Shown here: one piece after another, positions 22,561 through 35,518 of the stretch
Numbering within the stretch: the stretch's first letter is position 1
Layout: the number at the start of each line of letters is the position of its first letter
From: Typhlomys cinereus
Lineage: Eukaryota; Chordata; Mammalia; Rodentia; Platacanthomyidae
Direction of reading: 5' to 3'
Length of the DNA stretch: 64,000 nucleotides
Assembly (NCBI GenBank): GCA_023101885.1
Contig: JALPQD010000137.1
Location: 3,810,071-3,874,070, forward strand
The notes under the pieces: model-generated
Databases searched by the model: none
The model's input: only the letters and a program-made list of their open reading frames with translations
Told to the model about the DNA's origin: nothing
Program-made: the position numbers and the translations under genes

Positions 22561-22881
22561 CACCAGTGGCTGTGGGAGGTGGGAGGAGGGTAGCGAAGGA
22601 AGATGTCTGATTTCACCTGTGCCTTCCAAATGCTCCTACAGGAACACGGCACAGGCACGTGAACACATAGCCCCACAGACAGGCAGGCAGGCAGACAGAC
22701 AGAGAGTTCCCACTCAGCCTGTCCCCAAAGCAGGGGACTGGGTGCAGCCAGGCCGGTACAACAGCACCAATCTCAAAAACCACAAAGTGCTTAGCTGAGT
22801 CACAGCAACCACACCCTCCTCACCTCCCCCAATACCCCTCATTAATCCTTAATTATTCTGTCTACCTACCTACCTACTAAT

Positions 22882-22882
<1 letters not shown>

Positions 22883-22929
<47 letters not shown>

Positions 22930-23140
22930 TGTGCACTGTGTGCCTGTGGAGGCCAAGGGTGCCTTCCGAAATTGTCCTAAGCCACTTCCACTTCCCTTAT
23001 GCTTCTCTCTGGGATTTCCCAGGCTCTACTTCTAGAGTTGGAAATTAAGGCTGCTGCCATTTCTGCTTTTTTACATAAGACCTGGGATCTGAACTTGGGT
23101 CTTCCTGCTTTCAAGGGGTCTTAAGCCAGAAGCCTCTCTG
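22883..23140 (-). mobile_element. Older B2-like SINE with (GT)n tail
   Basis: About 45 bp of pure GT (22884-22928), then the reversed body 'gtgcctgtggaggccaaggg' and 'gggatttcccaggctctact', ending in 'gatctgaacttgggtcttcc'. It is the same subfamily as at 16622. A second, partial plus-strand copy follows at about 23160-23330. Confidence 0.75.
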
Positions 23141-24649
23141 TTGTTAGCCGTCTCTAATTAGATGGCTCAGACTCTGCCCCCCAAGCAGAAGGTCCTGAGT
23201 TTGGATTCCAGGTCCCACAGGGGGAAAAAAAAAAACCCAGGCAGAAATAGCAGGGGCCTGAACTTCAGATCTTAGTGGGCGGAGCCCCACCTGAGAGGGG
23301 GCCCTGCCCCATTCAGACTCCCTAGAGGCATGGATGACTCAAGCCGAAACCAAGGTGTGCTCCCAGGATCTCACAGGGCCAATCGCAGCTCAGGAAGTGG
23401 AAGTAGGTGGAGAGCTGCCCACCGCTGGGGAATGGGGACTGGGTCCCTGGCTCCCCACCAGGCTTGCATGGCTCATCCCCGTGTGGTTCCTGAGGCCCAG
23501 CCAGACCCGCAGCCAAGCACAGGATTGAAGGGAAGTAGTGTTGTGGCACCGCTGCCAAATACCTCCACTGGACGCCAGGTGCCCCTGGCACTCCAGACCC
23601 CTGCACTGCTGCATCCCCCCCATCCCACTCCCACTAGCGTTCATGCTCGGGTCCCCTGCACTGCTGGCCACTCTCTCACCCACACCCCCCTTCCTTGGGC
23701 TGCCTGGCCACAGGTTTTTAGCGAAGGGCCTGTGGTCAGGATCTGGTTCCCTCAGCTGAATTCAGGTTGGCCCCAGGTTAATCATTGGGACACCAGGGCA
23801 GGTGGCAAGGGCCAGGGGCCATGGGCAACACGCAGGGCGTCCAGGCCAGAACGGGCAAGCCCTGTGCCTATCTGTTCCAGGAGCTGGGGGTGGGGGCTTG
23901 TCCATGCCCTTCCCACAGTTCCTCTGCATGACATGCAACAGCTTTGTTCTGAGCTCAGGGTCCCCACGGTGGAATGTCCAGCCCCCTCGATGCCCACAGC
24001 ATACAGAAGTGTGTCCTTCACCCTGCTGGCCGGGCAGACCATGGTTACATTGGGAAGTGGTCAAGCTCCTGGCCAGCAGCTGGCTGGTGCCTAGGACTGC
24101 AGTCCAGGTCCGTGGGCTCCACATGATCCCATCATGAAAGACCCACTTGGGGCAGCAAGACTGCTCTGCGGGGAAGAGGCACCTGCTCGCAAGCCGTTTT
24201 GGGGGAGAGAACTACCTCTGGATGTTGACCTCTGACTGAGGGCCGTGTGCACCTTCTCCCCCACACTGTTCTCTTAAGGTACACAGGGAGACTCCAATTC
24301 AGCAACAGCTGTGAATACCCTATTCCCTCCTCTAAAACAGGCCAAAACACATGTGTGTGAAGGACGCCCACCCATCTTGTGGCCCCTGCTCTGAGCCCTG
24401 CCCCCTGGTCACTTCCCCAAGAGTCGGAGTCTTGGGAAATGGACAGGGAGCGTGAAGACTAGTTTCTAAGATGCTAGGGATGGAATCTTGGGAATACCCA
24501 CAGCCACAGTTATTTCTGTCTGAATTGGGGAGCAGAGGGAAGCCAGGAGCCTGGTGCTGTCCCCATACCTGGTCAGTCCCTGGGGACATGCTGGCGCCTG
24601 TCACCCAACTGCTGTGTGAAAACCACAGGCTCAAGCCCGCAACAGCCAC

Positions 24650-24860
24650 GGCCACAAAATCCAGAGGCCACATATCCAAGACCTGTGATCCCAGATTCTA
24701 TGTAAAAATACAAGGTGGAAATGGTGGCAGCCTGGACTTCCCATCCCGGTGAGCAGAGCCTGGGAAATCCCAGAGCAAAGCAAACAGGAGGTGGAAACAA
24801 TCCAGGAGGATTCCCGATGTTACCCTTGGGCCTCCACAGCCCCCTCTCCCCATATATGCA
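24650..24860 (+). mobile_element. Older B2-like SINE
   Basis: Body blocks 'ggtggaaatggtggcagcct', 'gcagagcctgggaaatccca' and 'ggattcccgatgttaccctt' identify the older subfamily. The head is degraded. The A-rich tail contains aaaataaataaatt. Confidence 0.75.
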
Positions 24861-25059
24861 AAAATAAATAAATTAAAAACTCTTGGAGAGGTTCAGAACC
24901 CAGGGAAGAGACCGTGAGTCCCCAGGACACTTAGCCGAAGCATCAGTGTCCTTTTGACATTGAGTGACCTCGATGGCGCAGCAGCCGCAGTCCCCAGTGC
25001 AAAGGCGGAGCAAGGACAGAGAAAGTTCAGATCCTGGCCAGGGCCAGGGCCAGGGCCTC

Positions 25060-25170
25060 TCTCAGCATCTTGCCCACCATGGCGGCACACGCCTGCCACC
25101 CCAGGACTTGGGAGACTGAGGCAGGACCCAATGCAAAGTCAGCCTGAGCTACAGTGAGACCCTGAATTCA
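25060..25170 (+). mobile_element. B1 SINE
   Basis: Reads 'ggcggcacacgcctgccacc', 'gggagactgaggcaggaccc' and ends 'cagtgagaccctg', a diverged 7SL-derived B1. Confidence 0.75.
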
Positions 25171-25356
25171 AGGGGGGAGGAGGGCTGAAAGGTGAGGTGT
25201 CTGCGGTTAAACCTAGTGACCAGAGTTTGATTCCCAGAGGCCCACATGATGGAAAAGAGAGAACTGACTTCTGCAGGTGCTGCTGCTGGCCTTCCCATAA
25301 TCCCTTGAACATGGGCCAGGCTGGGGTGATTCAGCCAGCGGTTGAGAAGTATTTTC

Positions 25357-25820
25357 TGCTCTCTGGCCCTTTCCAGTGACTCTTTTTTGTCCTGTGATCT
25401 AACCTCGGAGTGGGCCAATGATACCACACAGCTCAACATTCTTTTTCTCTGAAATTATATTAGCTTAAAGTCCACATTGCTCCCAGCATTACAGCAAAAA
25501 CATATTTCTCTTGGTGCTGCTAGCTGTGTACAATTGCTGACTGTCTAAGAAGACAGCAAAAAACATCTTTATGCACTTCCTTGCATGCCTTCCTGTTTGC
25601 AACTGTTGACTGTTGACAATTGCTGATGTCTTTATTTCCTCATACTCTTTCCTGCTATCTACTTTTGAGCTCTTGTCTTTACAAAGTTTTGCTGTTCCTG
25701 GTTATCATTTCTGTGGTTATTGATTCCAGATAGTTCTTTACATTGAACATTTCTAGAGCGCCATCTTAGTCTTGCCCTCCAGAGCTGGCCTGGTTTCAAT
25801 TCCTGCCAATCCATTCAGAA
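25357..25820. repeat. Unclassified dispersed repeat, copy 1
   Basis: This ~460 bp segment aligns colinearly with 28168-28640. Shared landmarks are 'ctgctctctgg', 'attacagcaaaaac', 'acttcctt/acttcctg', 'tttgagctcttg/tttgaacttgtt' and 'ggcctggttt'. Size and A/T content would suit a solo LTR, but TG...CA ends and a poly(A) signal are not convincing. Confidence 0.6.
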
Positions 25821-26395
25821 GCCCGTGTAGATTTTATGCGCTGGTGGTTACTACTTCTGGAAGCCATCTTCTGACCTCCACACACTCCACCCTGTGTGCA
25901 TGAGTCACACTCGTTTCCCTCCTATATAAGTAAATACCAACAACAAGCATTTGGGCACTTGCGAAGCTGGGCAGAGGACTGTCCCAGCTCATCACAAAAA
26001 GAGACTGGGCACTGCCCAGCTGCCACTGACCCTGACCCTGGCGTGCCAGCTTCCACTTCTCCGGCTCCAGTGACACCTGTGTTTTTGGAGGGCTCTTCAG
26101 ATGATTAAGCAATGGGGATGTCTCATAGCATGAAGCAGTGAGAATACATCAACTTTGGGGGACAGTGCGCGACATAACAACCTCAGTGCAGTAGCCCGGC
26201 TGCTCTGGGTCATGTGGCAAGATGACCCAGCACAATGCCCGTCCACGTCACAGATGACAGGGAAAGGCCAAGACTAAATGTAAGCGGGTCACAGCCCAGA
26301 GAAAGGGAGTCAGGGAAGACCCATGACTCAGAGGGAAGATGGTATCCAGCTAAACAGCCCGAGTGAGGAGGCCTTGGACTCCAAAACTGTGGATC

Positions 26396-26958
26396 TGTAC
26401 ATGCAAACATGCACACACACATGCATATACAAATGCACATGCAAACACGCACACGTGCACACATATACACATGCACATACACGCACACATTCCTGCATAT
26501 ATACATGCACACACATGCATGCATATAAACATGTGTGCACACACATGCATAAACATATGTGCATACATACACACATACATGCATATACACATGCACACAC
26601 ATGCAAACAGACACATACATATACACACAGGCACACATGCATGCAAACACAAATACACATACACATGCGCACACACATGCACACAAACACATGAATGCAT
26701 ATACATATGCATATACACATGCACACACTTGCAAACACACATGCATATACACAGGCACACACGTATACATGCATGAAAACACACATACATATACATACAC
26801 ATGCACACACATGAATGCGTATACACGCACACACACAAATACGAGCATGCACATGTACATGCATGCATGAAAACACATACATGCATGTACATACATGCAC
26901 ACACTATGCACGTGGACATATACACACATGCACATATGTACATGTGCGCACACACAAT
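26396..26958. repeat. CA/ATGCACAC-rich array
   Basis: About 560 bp of ACACATGCAT, ACATACACAC and similar units, an imperfect purine-pyrimidine alternating tract that can adopt Z-DNA. It opens reading frames on both strands that are artefacts of the repeat. It directly precedes a young SINE. Confidence 0.95.
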
Positions 26959-27030
26959 CTGCTCTTCTGACATCCGAGCGCTGAGATCACATGCCTTTGC
27001 CTCCTACCGGTTTCTACTGCACATGAATTC

Positions 27031-27262
27031 TTGCAGGTCCTGAGTTCGGATCCCAGATCCCACATATAGACGCCAGGCGGAAGCGGGGGCAGCCTGCGTT
27101 TCCGGTCCTGGTAGGGCGGAGCCTGTGAATCCCTGGGCAGAAGGAGGTGGAGGCGTCCATGGTGGTTCGGGAATTCGTCCGTGGTTCTACACATACACAG
27201 ACACACACACACACACAGACACACACATGCACACAGTTGAATTAAAAAAAAAAAAAAACTCT
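27031..27262 (+). mobile_element. Young SINE, 5' truncated
   Basis: The tRNA-like head is missing: it starts at 'cttgcaggtcctgagttcgg' and continues through the whole unique body, the CA tract and an A15 tail. Confidence 0.9.
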
Positions 27263-27387
27263 CTGCTACTTTCTCAACTTTTCTGCAAGTCTGAAATTAA
27301 TATATAATGAAAACAGTTTAGTTTTTGAAACTTACTTTTAATGCTAGCCTGTCACTGTCCCTCTGAGCCCCGCCCCCAGCTCTAATT

Positions 27388-27780
27388 TATTTTCTTTTAA
27401 GACAAGGTTTCATTATGAAGCCCAGACTGGCCTTCAACTTTTTTTTTAATTCATTTTTATTCAATTGTGCATGTGTGCGTATGTGTGTGTGTATGTGTGT
27501 GTATGTGTAGAACCACGGGCGAATTCGGGAACCACCATGGACGCCTCCATCTCCTCCTTGTTTACTCTGCCCCGGGATTCACAGGCTCCGTCCTACCAGG
27601 ACCAGAAACGCAGGCTGCCCCGCTTCCGCCGGTGTCTATACGTGGGGTCTAGGACCCAAACTCAGGATCTTCTGCCTGCAAGGCAGAGGCTTAATCCCTG
27701 AGACACCTCTCCAGCCCTGGCCTTCAACTTTTAACCTCTCTGCTTCCACCTAAGAGGCAGATAAAGCCGTTTTCACCACT
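27388..27780 (-). mobile_element. B1 fragment split by a young SINE
   Basis: A B1 in reverse ('agacaaggtttcattatgaa', 'cccagactggccttcaactt') is interrupted at about 27440-27716 by a reverse-oriented young SINE. The SINE duplicated ctggccttcaactttt (27427-27442 and 27717-27732). The nested order dates the young SINE after B1. Confidence 0.9.
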
Positions 27781-27867
27781 GACCCTGCTTTTTTGTGGTT
27801 TTAGATGGCTCTACCGAGACAGAACAATGGTTACATCAGAACAAGTCACCCCAACCACGAACTGTTA

Positions 27868-28068
<201 letters not shown>

Positions 28069-28167
28069 CTATCTACTCTGGGAAGCCAAGCCGGGCTTCA
28101 GGGGACATACTCGCCTCCTGGGACCCCTGAGGATAGGCCAGACAGTGCAACCCCGTCTTGGCTTGAG

Positions 28168-28640
28168 GCTTATCTCCTGCTCTCTGGTCATTTCCAGCAG
28201 CTTTCTCTGTTGTGTGGCCTCATCTTGGATGCCACAGACGCAACGTGCTTTTTCTCTAACAAAATATATGAACTGAAGGATGATCACACCGTCCCCAGTA
28301 CTGCAGCAAAAACACACTACTCTTGATGCCGCTAACCCTCCAATTGCTGCCTGAGAACATGGCAAATCACTAATGCCTTTATGTACTTCCTGATGTGCGT
28401 TCCCGTTTACTGCTGACATCTTTATGATTTCCTTGCATACTTTTCCTATTATGCATTTTTGAACTTGTTTTTACAAGACTTTGCTCCTTGTTATTGTTTT
28501 TATGGTGCTGGTTCTGTATGATTTCCTAAGTTTTTTGTTTTTTTTAACATTTATAAGCACGCTTAGGCCAGAGTACATGTGTCTCAGTATAGACTCAGTC
28601 TATGCTGGGCCTGGTTTTGGTTCCCATCAATGCCATTCAG
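28168..28640. repeat. Unclassified dispersed repeat, copy 2
   Basis: Colinear with 25357-25820 in the same orientation. It has an extra segment near 28540-28600. The two copies flank PBX4 exon 2 on either side, 150 bp and 2.1 kb away. Confidence 0.6.
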
Positions 28641-28804
28641 GAACTGCACATTGACGGGTAAGTACTGGCATTTACACAAGAGTGCTCTTAGGATTTCCAA
28701 GCCCGCACCCTGAAGGCTGTGCTAGGAAGGCTTGTGACTTGGATTTGGGCAGAATGCAGCGCTCAGGGAAGAGTGGGCTATCAGTTTGATTGTGTGAAGA
28801 AATG

Positions 28805-28935
28805 CCTGTGGGCCCATGGCAGTGGCACGTGCCTGCCATCCAAGTGGGAACCAGTTGGGTGAAGCAGGGTGCCCATATAGATCCAGGGAGTTTGAGGCCA
28901 GCTTGGGTTCCATGAGACCCTGTCTAAAAAAAACC
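28805..28935 (+). mobile_element. B1 SINE
   Basis: Reads 'tggcagtggcacgtgcctgc' and 'gggagtttgaggccagcttg', ending 'gagaccctgtctaaaaaaaa'. Confidence 0.85.
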
Positions 28936-28939
28936 AGGG

Positions 28940-29135
28940 GGGCGGTCTAAGGTGGTTTAGCAGGGGAAGGTGCCTGCTGCCAAATCTGATAACCCAAGTT
29001 TGATCCTAGGAACCCCAAGGTGGAAAAAGAGAAGTAACTCTGCAAGTTGTTCTCTTATTTTCATACACACACGCACACACACACACACACACACACACGG
29101 ATGTATGCACGTGTGCACACACATGCACATCCATC
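28940..29135 (+). mobile_element. B3-like SINE with (CA)n tail
   Basis: A 'cccaagtttgatcctaggaa' core followed by 'gagaagtaactctgcaagtt' and a CA run at 29065-29098. Confidence 0.7.
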
Positions 29136-30619
29136 CTAGGACCCCATAAAATCAATCAACTGACCAGCCAGCTGGGAATAGTTGAAAAAAGTTTGATCTT
29201 TATTGAACATGTATAGCGTGTTTTCTTGTGTGTTTGTTTCCTTCCATGTCACGTCACAGGGAGTGGTGGAGGCCCGAGGACACTCCACAGGCATCTGCTC
29301 TCTCCATCCATCACGTGATTTCTGGGGATGGAACATGGGTCATTGGGCTTAGCCGCAATTGCCTTTCCCTGCTGGGCCCTCTTGCTCGTCCACGCGGAAG
29401 CATTGTATCTCAGTGTCTTCTAAGTCAGATGGGGGCGAGGGCAGCTGTGGAGGGGTTCGAGGGTTCCACATGCGTGTCTTGCAGTTCCCATAAGGGATCT
29501 GAGCCCCTGCTGGGGATGGGGTGGGGCCTCTTGGATCTGAGTGTGCACACATGTGAAACAACTCACAGAACACAGATTATAGCTGCGCCCACCCTCCCTG
29601 GAATGGACTGCTCTAGGGGTCTGGGAAACACAGGACCCCTGTTTTCCTGGTGTCCTATGCTGTTAGCTCAGCAGGTGTTTACTGAGTGCCTACTATGTGT
29701 CACACTCCTGCGATACAGACATTTCAGGCAGACAGGATGGGAGACAGAGCACTTAAGTAAGAAACCTGCTGGCTGCCACAGGGACCTTGTAGCAACTCCA
29801 CAGGGGCTACCCCGGATGGTGGATGAGGGGGTTGGAGGTGACAGCAAAGATAAGCTGAAATGGAAAGAAATCACAAAGGTAAAATGGCTCAGTGGGGCCA
29901 TCAAGAAGGCTCAGTCAGTGAGGAGCTGCGCAGAAGCCTGAAGACCCAACTTCAAGCCCCTGAGGCCCACCTGGGGGACGGAGAGAACTGACTTCAGAAA
30001 GCTGTGCTCTGACCTCCATTCGTGCACACTTGCACTCCCTTTTTTAACCTCCCCACCAAATAAGAATTATACAAAGTACAGAAAGGGGCTGGAGAGAGCT
30101 GTGGGAAGAGCAGGCCCACAGCCTGTGAGGGTCCATGCTGTGCCCACCAGGTGCAGACAGGGCCACGCTGGTCAGAGAAGGCAGACGTGCTGCAACAGCC
30201 CAAGGACCAGAGGGATGCACTGGGCTTGTGCTGTTTTGTTGTGGTTATACATGCATGCGGATGGATGTATGCATGCGTGTGCATGTGCATGCATGTGTGT
30301 GGAGGTCAGAGGTCAGCTCCTGTGTCTCTGAGCCAACCGTGGTAGGTTTTGAGACGAGATTGCCTGGCTACTGGGGTTACAAGTAGGAGCCACACAGCCC
30401 AGCTTTTCAGCTGGCTGCTGGGATTCCACTTGGCTCCCATGACGCCATCTCTCCAGCCCCGGCTCTTATTGTTTTGAGCCAGACTGGCCTGGACTTACCA
30501 CCCTCTTCCTCCTAGGCCCTCAGGGACAGGGCATTAGATTTGTGGCCACCACGCCCAGTGTGAGCACCTGTCTTGCTCCTCTTTACAGTGGCTGCAGAAG
30601 ACGAACACAAAGTGCAACG

Positions 30620-30785
30620 GAAGGGCCAGCAAGAGGGCTCAGAGGGGAGATGACTGCACGCAAACCCAGAGACCTGAGTTTGATCCCTGGAAGCCCACAG
30701 GGAGGAGGCAAGAACTGGCTTTTTTGACAGTTGTCTTCTGGCCTCCCTCCATGCTGCACAGTGTGTGTCGTCTGCTTTCTGTCTC
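30620..30785 (+). mobile_element. B3-like SINE
   Basis: Core 'gacctgagtttgatccctgg', then 'gcaagaactggcttttttga' and 'ttgtcttctggcctccctcc'. Similar elements lie at about 25185-25280 and 29890-30060; reverse-oriented ones at 29200-29390 and 30235-30465. Confidence 0.75.
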
Positions 30786-30849
30786 TGCTTTTAAGAAAGC
30801 AAGGGACAATCTTGTAGTGTCTGACATATGACACAAATTGCATTTTTAA

Positions 30850-31113
30850 AAAAAATTTTTTTATTATGTATTCAATTGTGCATGTGTGCATGTGTGTGTA
30901 TGTGTGTAGAACCACGAATTCAGGAACCACTATGGACTGCCTCCACCTGCTCCTTGTTTACTCTGCCAGGGGATTCACAGGCTCCACCCTACCAGGACCA
31001 GAAATGCAGGCCGCCCCCGCTTGTGCCTGGAGTCTATGTGGGTTCTGGGATCCGAACTCAGGACCTTCCACTTGCAAGGCAGAGGCTTAACCCCTGAGCC
31101 ACCTCTCCAGCCC
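30850..31113 (-). mobile_element. Young SINE, full length
   Basis: Complete reverse-oriented copy with an 18 bp target duplication (cacaaattgcatttttaa at 30832-30849 and 31114-31131). The body has a 4 bp shortening in the 'gaaccacg..aattc' region. Confidence 0.95.
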
Positions 31114-32319
31114 CACAAATTGCATTTTTAATGTAATTATCCAGACCCGAAGCCACCGGCTCTGCCTATATACCAAGCGACTCTGTCAAAAATAAAAAAA
31201 GTTCTTTAGCTATTGTTTTGATTTTCTTCTGTTACCTGGGATTGTTGCCCAGCTCTAGCTTCAGACAGATCTGCATTTTTTTCCCTAAGTATCTCGTGGG
31301 CATTGCTGCTCTGCCCTGGGGGGCTTAGGCAGAAGGTAGTGGCCAGTCTGAGGTCCGCAGAAGTTAAATCCCTCACAGAACAAGCAAAGATGTGCACAGG
31401 TGGGCTTTGCCCAACGGAGGGACCTGGGGGGGGGTTACATTGCCTCCTGTGCTGGGCTCCAGAGCCTCGCCTCCCTTGCCATCTGGGTGTCCCATGACTC
31501 CCCCTCAGCTGGTGAAGAGGAGGTCTTGGCAGGGAAGGGTGGGGGAACTGGAGAGAGGGCTCATTGGATCACAGCTCTTGTGGTGCAAGTGAGAACCTGA
31601 ATTCAAATCCCAGCACCCACAGAAAGCCACCACGTGTGATGATGGCCCTGTGCACACCTGTAACCCCAGCCCTTGGGAAGGGAAGGTTGGAAGATGAGGT
31701 TTGTGGGCCACCAGTGTAGCTCCAGGTTCCTGAGCGGCTGGGCGCAACTGGGGACAGTGCCCATACCTGTACATCCAGGTGCGTACAAAACAGACCTGCA
31801 CACCCCAAAGCCAGGGGTGGGTGATCAATGGTCATGGGTAGGGTGCTCCCTGTTCACAGAAGCCAGTAAGCGGGGCAGGGCGGGGCCCCGTGCCTTGTCC
31901 CCGGTGGAGGCGAGAGGACTGGACTTCAAGGTTGCCCTCAGCTAGACCCAGAAGCGGCTGGGCGGTCAAGGAAGAGGAGCAAGGATTGGCTGCAGAGGCA
32001 TTGGCTGCTGATTGGATGTGGAGGCCTGACTGGCTGCTGCCTGCACTTAATTCTCACTCCGCTGGGCCTGCTGCCCATCCTCCAGTGAAATGCCATTCAT
32101 TTAGATTCCCACACTGGCTCACTAAGTAGTCCAGGCTGGCCTCCGACTCCTGGGCTTGCCATTCTTCCTTCTGATCCTCCAGAGCAGCAGGCACAGCAGG
32201 CTTGTTGAAAAGGACTTGCGGACATACGGAGCCCTGGCTAGCCTCAACCATCTGACTGGGCTAGCCTTGGCTAGCTGATGTTCCTGATTCTACCTTCTAA
32301 GTATGTGTCAGACTGCTGG

Positions 32320-32480
32320 AAACATATAGTGTGTATCTGTATGTATGTGTATATGTGCATATGTGTATTTGTGTATATGAGTGTGTATGTATGTGCATGT
32401 GTGTTTTTGTGTATATATGTGTACGTGTATGCATGTATGTGTGTAAACATGTATGTGTATAAGTGTATGTGCATGCACTC
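32320..32480. repeat. TG/TGTAT microsatellite
   Basis: Imperfect TGTGTATATG and TGTATGTG repeats over 160 bp. A shorter similar tract lies at 32665-32785. Confidence 0.9.
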
Positions 32481-33257
32481 ACACATATGTATGAATGCAC
32501 CCAAACAGGGAAGGTGGAGTCCTGGCCCTGCCTGCGCTGGGGGAGCCCTCTACCTGTGAGCCCCTCCACCAACTCTTATTTTGAGAAATTCACTTGCTGC
32601 TCGAGCTCCCGATCCTTCTGCCTCAGCCCCCAACTGCTTGATGACTAGTGTACTTTGTCCATTTGAGCTTTGTGTGAATATGTGAGCGTGTGTCAGTGTA
32701 TGAGTGTCAGTGTGTATGTATGTGTGATGTCAGTTTGTATGTGTATGAGTGTGAATATGTGTGTCGTGAGTGTGTGTACAATGAAGAAGAGCGCCCCAGG
32801 ATGATTCCCAAAGTCACCCTTAAACCTCGGCAGTCATGCATACTCAAGTGCCCTCTTGTATACACGCATACATGTGCACTCTCACATGCATGCACACACA
32901 GAAAGACAGACATGAAGGTGGAACCCAAGGGTCATCTCTGGCTACATAGTGGTTTTGAGGCCAGCCTGAGGTACCTGATTCACTGCAAGGAAAGAAGCCA
33001 GGAAAGAATAGAAACATAATTCTTTATTATTACTGTGTGTGACTAATGAGGGCTAGGCCATGCACACGTGATGGGAGACTATTGTCTCGGGAGTGGGTTC
33101 TGGCCGCCCATCTCCTGGGAACATAGGGATGTTTCTGTGGTGTCCTGGCTAGTGAAGTGGAGTTGCCCGGATTCCCAGGATCACATTCAGGTCACCAGAG
33201 GAGCAATGTCCGTGGCAGTGGTCAGTTTGCGGGAACTTTGCCCTCTGTGGTCCAGGA

Positions 33258-33365
33258 TGCTGTGCTGGGAGGCTCTAGGCTCGCCCTGGGCAGCTCTAGG
33301 CTAGTTCTGATCTGCTGTAGGCTAGTCCTGGGTGGCTCTAGGTTAGCCCTCGGTGGCTCTCAGCT
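33258..33365. repeat. ~27 bp minisatellite
   Basis: Four degenerate units of a 'ggctctaggctagccctggg' type (at about 33270, 33295, 33325, 33345). Confidence 0.8.
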
Positions 33366-34589
33366 GTGAATGTGTCTCATTGAAATGCCTTGTCCTCTTT
33401 CAAAGCCCAGGACCCCCCCTCAGCTCTTAAAGCATTGACAGGGGGTGACATGGGGGAACCCCGACATGAGGGCCTGACGTATTATCTTTGAAACCCAGCA
33501 GCCGACCGGAGCAGACACGCTTGCTGTGCCAGGCCCATGTATCTTGATGGCAGAGAAAGTAGGCGCCAGCACCGTCTTCTAGGTATAGTCGGGGTACCTG
33601 GAGAAGTCCAAACACAGGTCCAAGGCACCCAGCACCCCTGGGACCCCAGCACTAGGGACCGAGGCAGGAGTCAAGGTTTCATAGAGCTGTGGACGGCACA
33701 TGCAGCAGGTAGATCACCCGCACTGGCTGTTGGCTCTAGAGTCCGTCCCAGCACTGCACAAATGTGCATGTGTGCACTCACACAAACACGTGTATACTTG
33801 TGCACACACATGCATGCACACACTCACAACAAGTCAGCCCCCCTGCAAAGACTTGGAAGTAGGATGTGGCAGTACACAATCCTTGCCGTAAGTTCAAGGC
33901 CAGCCTCTGTTACAAGGGAGTCTGAGATCAGCAAGACTGTGGGAGAGCCCCTGCTGCAGCGCCCACTTCCTCTGCTTGGACATCCGGAGTGCCCCCCTTG
34001 TCCCCTTTGACTTCCACTGGCCACAGGCCCACCGCACTCCGCCAGCTCCTCCTGGGTCCTCGCTGGTGCCCAGCCGGCACATCTGCCTCTCTGAAAGCCA
34101 TGGCTGTGGGGGTCACAGCTGCACCCCCATCCTCCATGCCCAGAGTAGCACGACATGGAGGCTTGTGTGAGGGACCTGTGCCCCGGCTCTGATGTGTGTG
34201 GACTGTCCGAAATCTGGGCGGAGGTCAGCTCTGTTCCTTCTCACCTGGGAGCGCATCTAGCCAGGGTACCTCAGGTTTGGTGAGTGATTCACACTCAAGA
34301 GAAAACATGTGTCAAGGTGGTGGAGAGAAGTAGTCTAATATCCTGAATGCTTAAGAGAGAATGTGGAAAGCCCCCCAAGAGAGAAACGCCTCCCTCAAGC
34401 ATCATGAACGTGGCTATATTCCCACTGCCCCTCAAAAGGCCCATGACATTCTTTACAGAAGCAGAGCAATCAGTCCTGATCCCACTGTTGCCCCATGGTC
34501 AGGAGGGGAAGTGGAGGCAGGCAGCTCACAGGTTGAAGGCTGTCTTTGGGGACAGCCTGGGCTACAAGAGACCCCGCCTCATAAAGTAA

Positions 34590-34765
34590 GCCAAAGGGCT
34601 GGCGAGATGGTTCAGTGGGTAAAGGTAGGGGTCCTAAATCCAGCAACCTGAGGTCGACCCCTGGCAGCCCACGTGGTAGAGGGGACAGACAGCCACAGAA
34701 TATCTTCACCATGCACATGGTGTGTCTGTGTACATCCCTTCCCACCCTCCGATAAATACATAAAT
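34590..34765 (+). mobile_element. B3-like SINE
   Basis: Head agggctggcgagatggttca, B box region 'gaggtcgacccctggcagcc' and tail 'gataaatacataaatgag'. A young SINE inserted in its tail. Confidence 0.8.
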
Positions 34766-34774
34766 GAGATCTAA

Positions 34775-35063
34775 GGAGCTGGAGAGGTGGCTCAGAGGTT
34801 AAGCCTCTGCCTTGCAGGTGGAAGGTCTCGAGTTCAGATCCTAGACCCCACGTATAGACACCGGGCAGAAGCGGGGGTGGACTGCGTTTCTGGTCCTAGT
34901 AGGGCGGAGCCTGTGAATCCCGGGGCAGAGTAAAGGAGGAGGTGGAGGCGTCCATGGTGGTTCCCGAATTCGTCTGTGGTTCTACACACACACACACACA
35001 CACATGCACACGCACATGCATGCACAATTGAATAAATAATAAAAAGAGAGAGAGAGAAAAGAA
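34775..35063 (+). mobile_element. Young SINE, full length
   Basis: Begins ggagctggagaggtggctca. The full body is present, with a CA run, aattgaataaataataaaaa tail and GA run. Target duplication gagatctaa at 34766-34774 and 35064-35072. Confidence 0.95.
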
Positions 35064-35094
35064 GAGATCTAAAAAAATTCAGCGAAAAATAAAT

Positions 35095-35360
35095 GAAAGA
35101 CGGGGCTGAGGAGAGAGCTCACAGGGCAAAATACCTGCCTGCTGCGCACACGAAGACCTGGGTTTAGATCCTGGCAACCATATTATTAAAAAAGGAAAAA
35201 AGAAAGAAGTAGTGCCAGCAAGATGGCTCAGTGGGTCAGGGGCCTGCTCGCCTCCTTGGAGCCCCGAGTTATTCCTGGCAGTCACGTGGAGGAAAGGGAA
35301 GACTGACTTCTGAAACTTGTCCTCTGATCTCTAGTAAGTACTTAAAAAGAAAAGAGTCAG
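35095..35360 (+). mobile_element. Two adjacent B3-like SINE fragments
   Basis: Heads at 35103 (ggggctgaggagagagctca) and 35212 (gtgccagcaagatggctcag) with short bodies. Confidence 0.65.
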
Positions 35361-35518
35361 GCGTGGCCCCACCCCAGTGTGGGGGCTTTGGAGATAGAAG
35401 ACTCCCCTCCCCAGCTCAGCAGCCAACTCAGTGATCAGCGAAAGGCTTCTCCCCAAAGATAAGTGGATAGCAGGTGAGGAACACACCTGACGTTGACCCT
35501 AGCCTCCACACATTGGTG

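Noticed and set aside
23330..24094. 254-codon open frame on the plus strand in PBX4 intron 2
   Set aside because: GC-rich low-stop sequence, no domain, and partly overlapping an old SINE.
26210..26973. Long open frames on both strands rich in Cys/Met/Val or His/Thr
   Set aside because: They are translations of a CA/ATGCAC repeat array. Similar frames at 7876-8197, 10557-10906, 19978-20665 and 32271-32572 have the same cause.
29228..29941. 237-codon open frame on the plus strand
   Set aside because: Begins inside a reversed B3-like SINE and shows no conserved motif.
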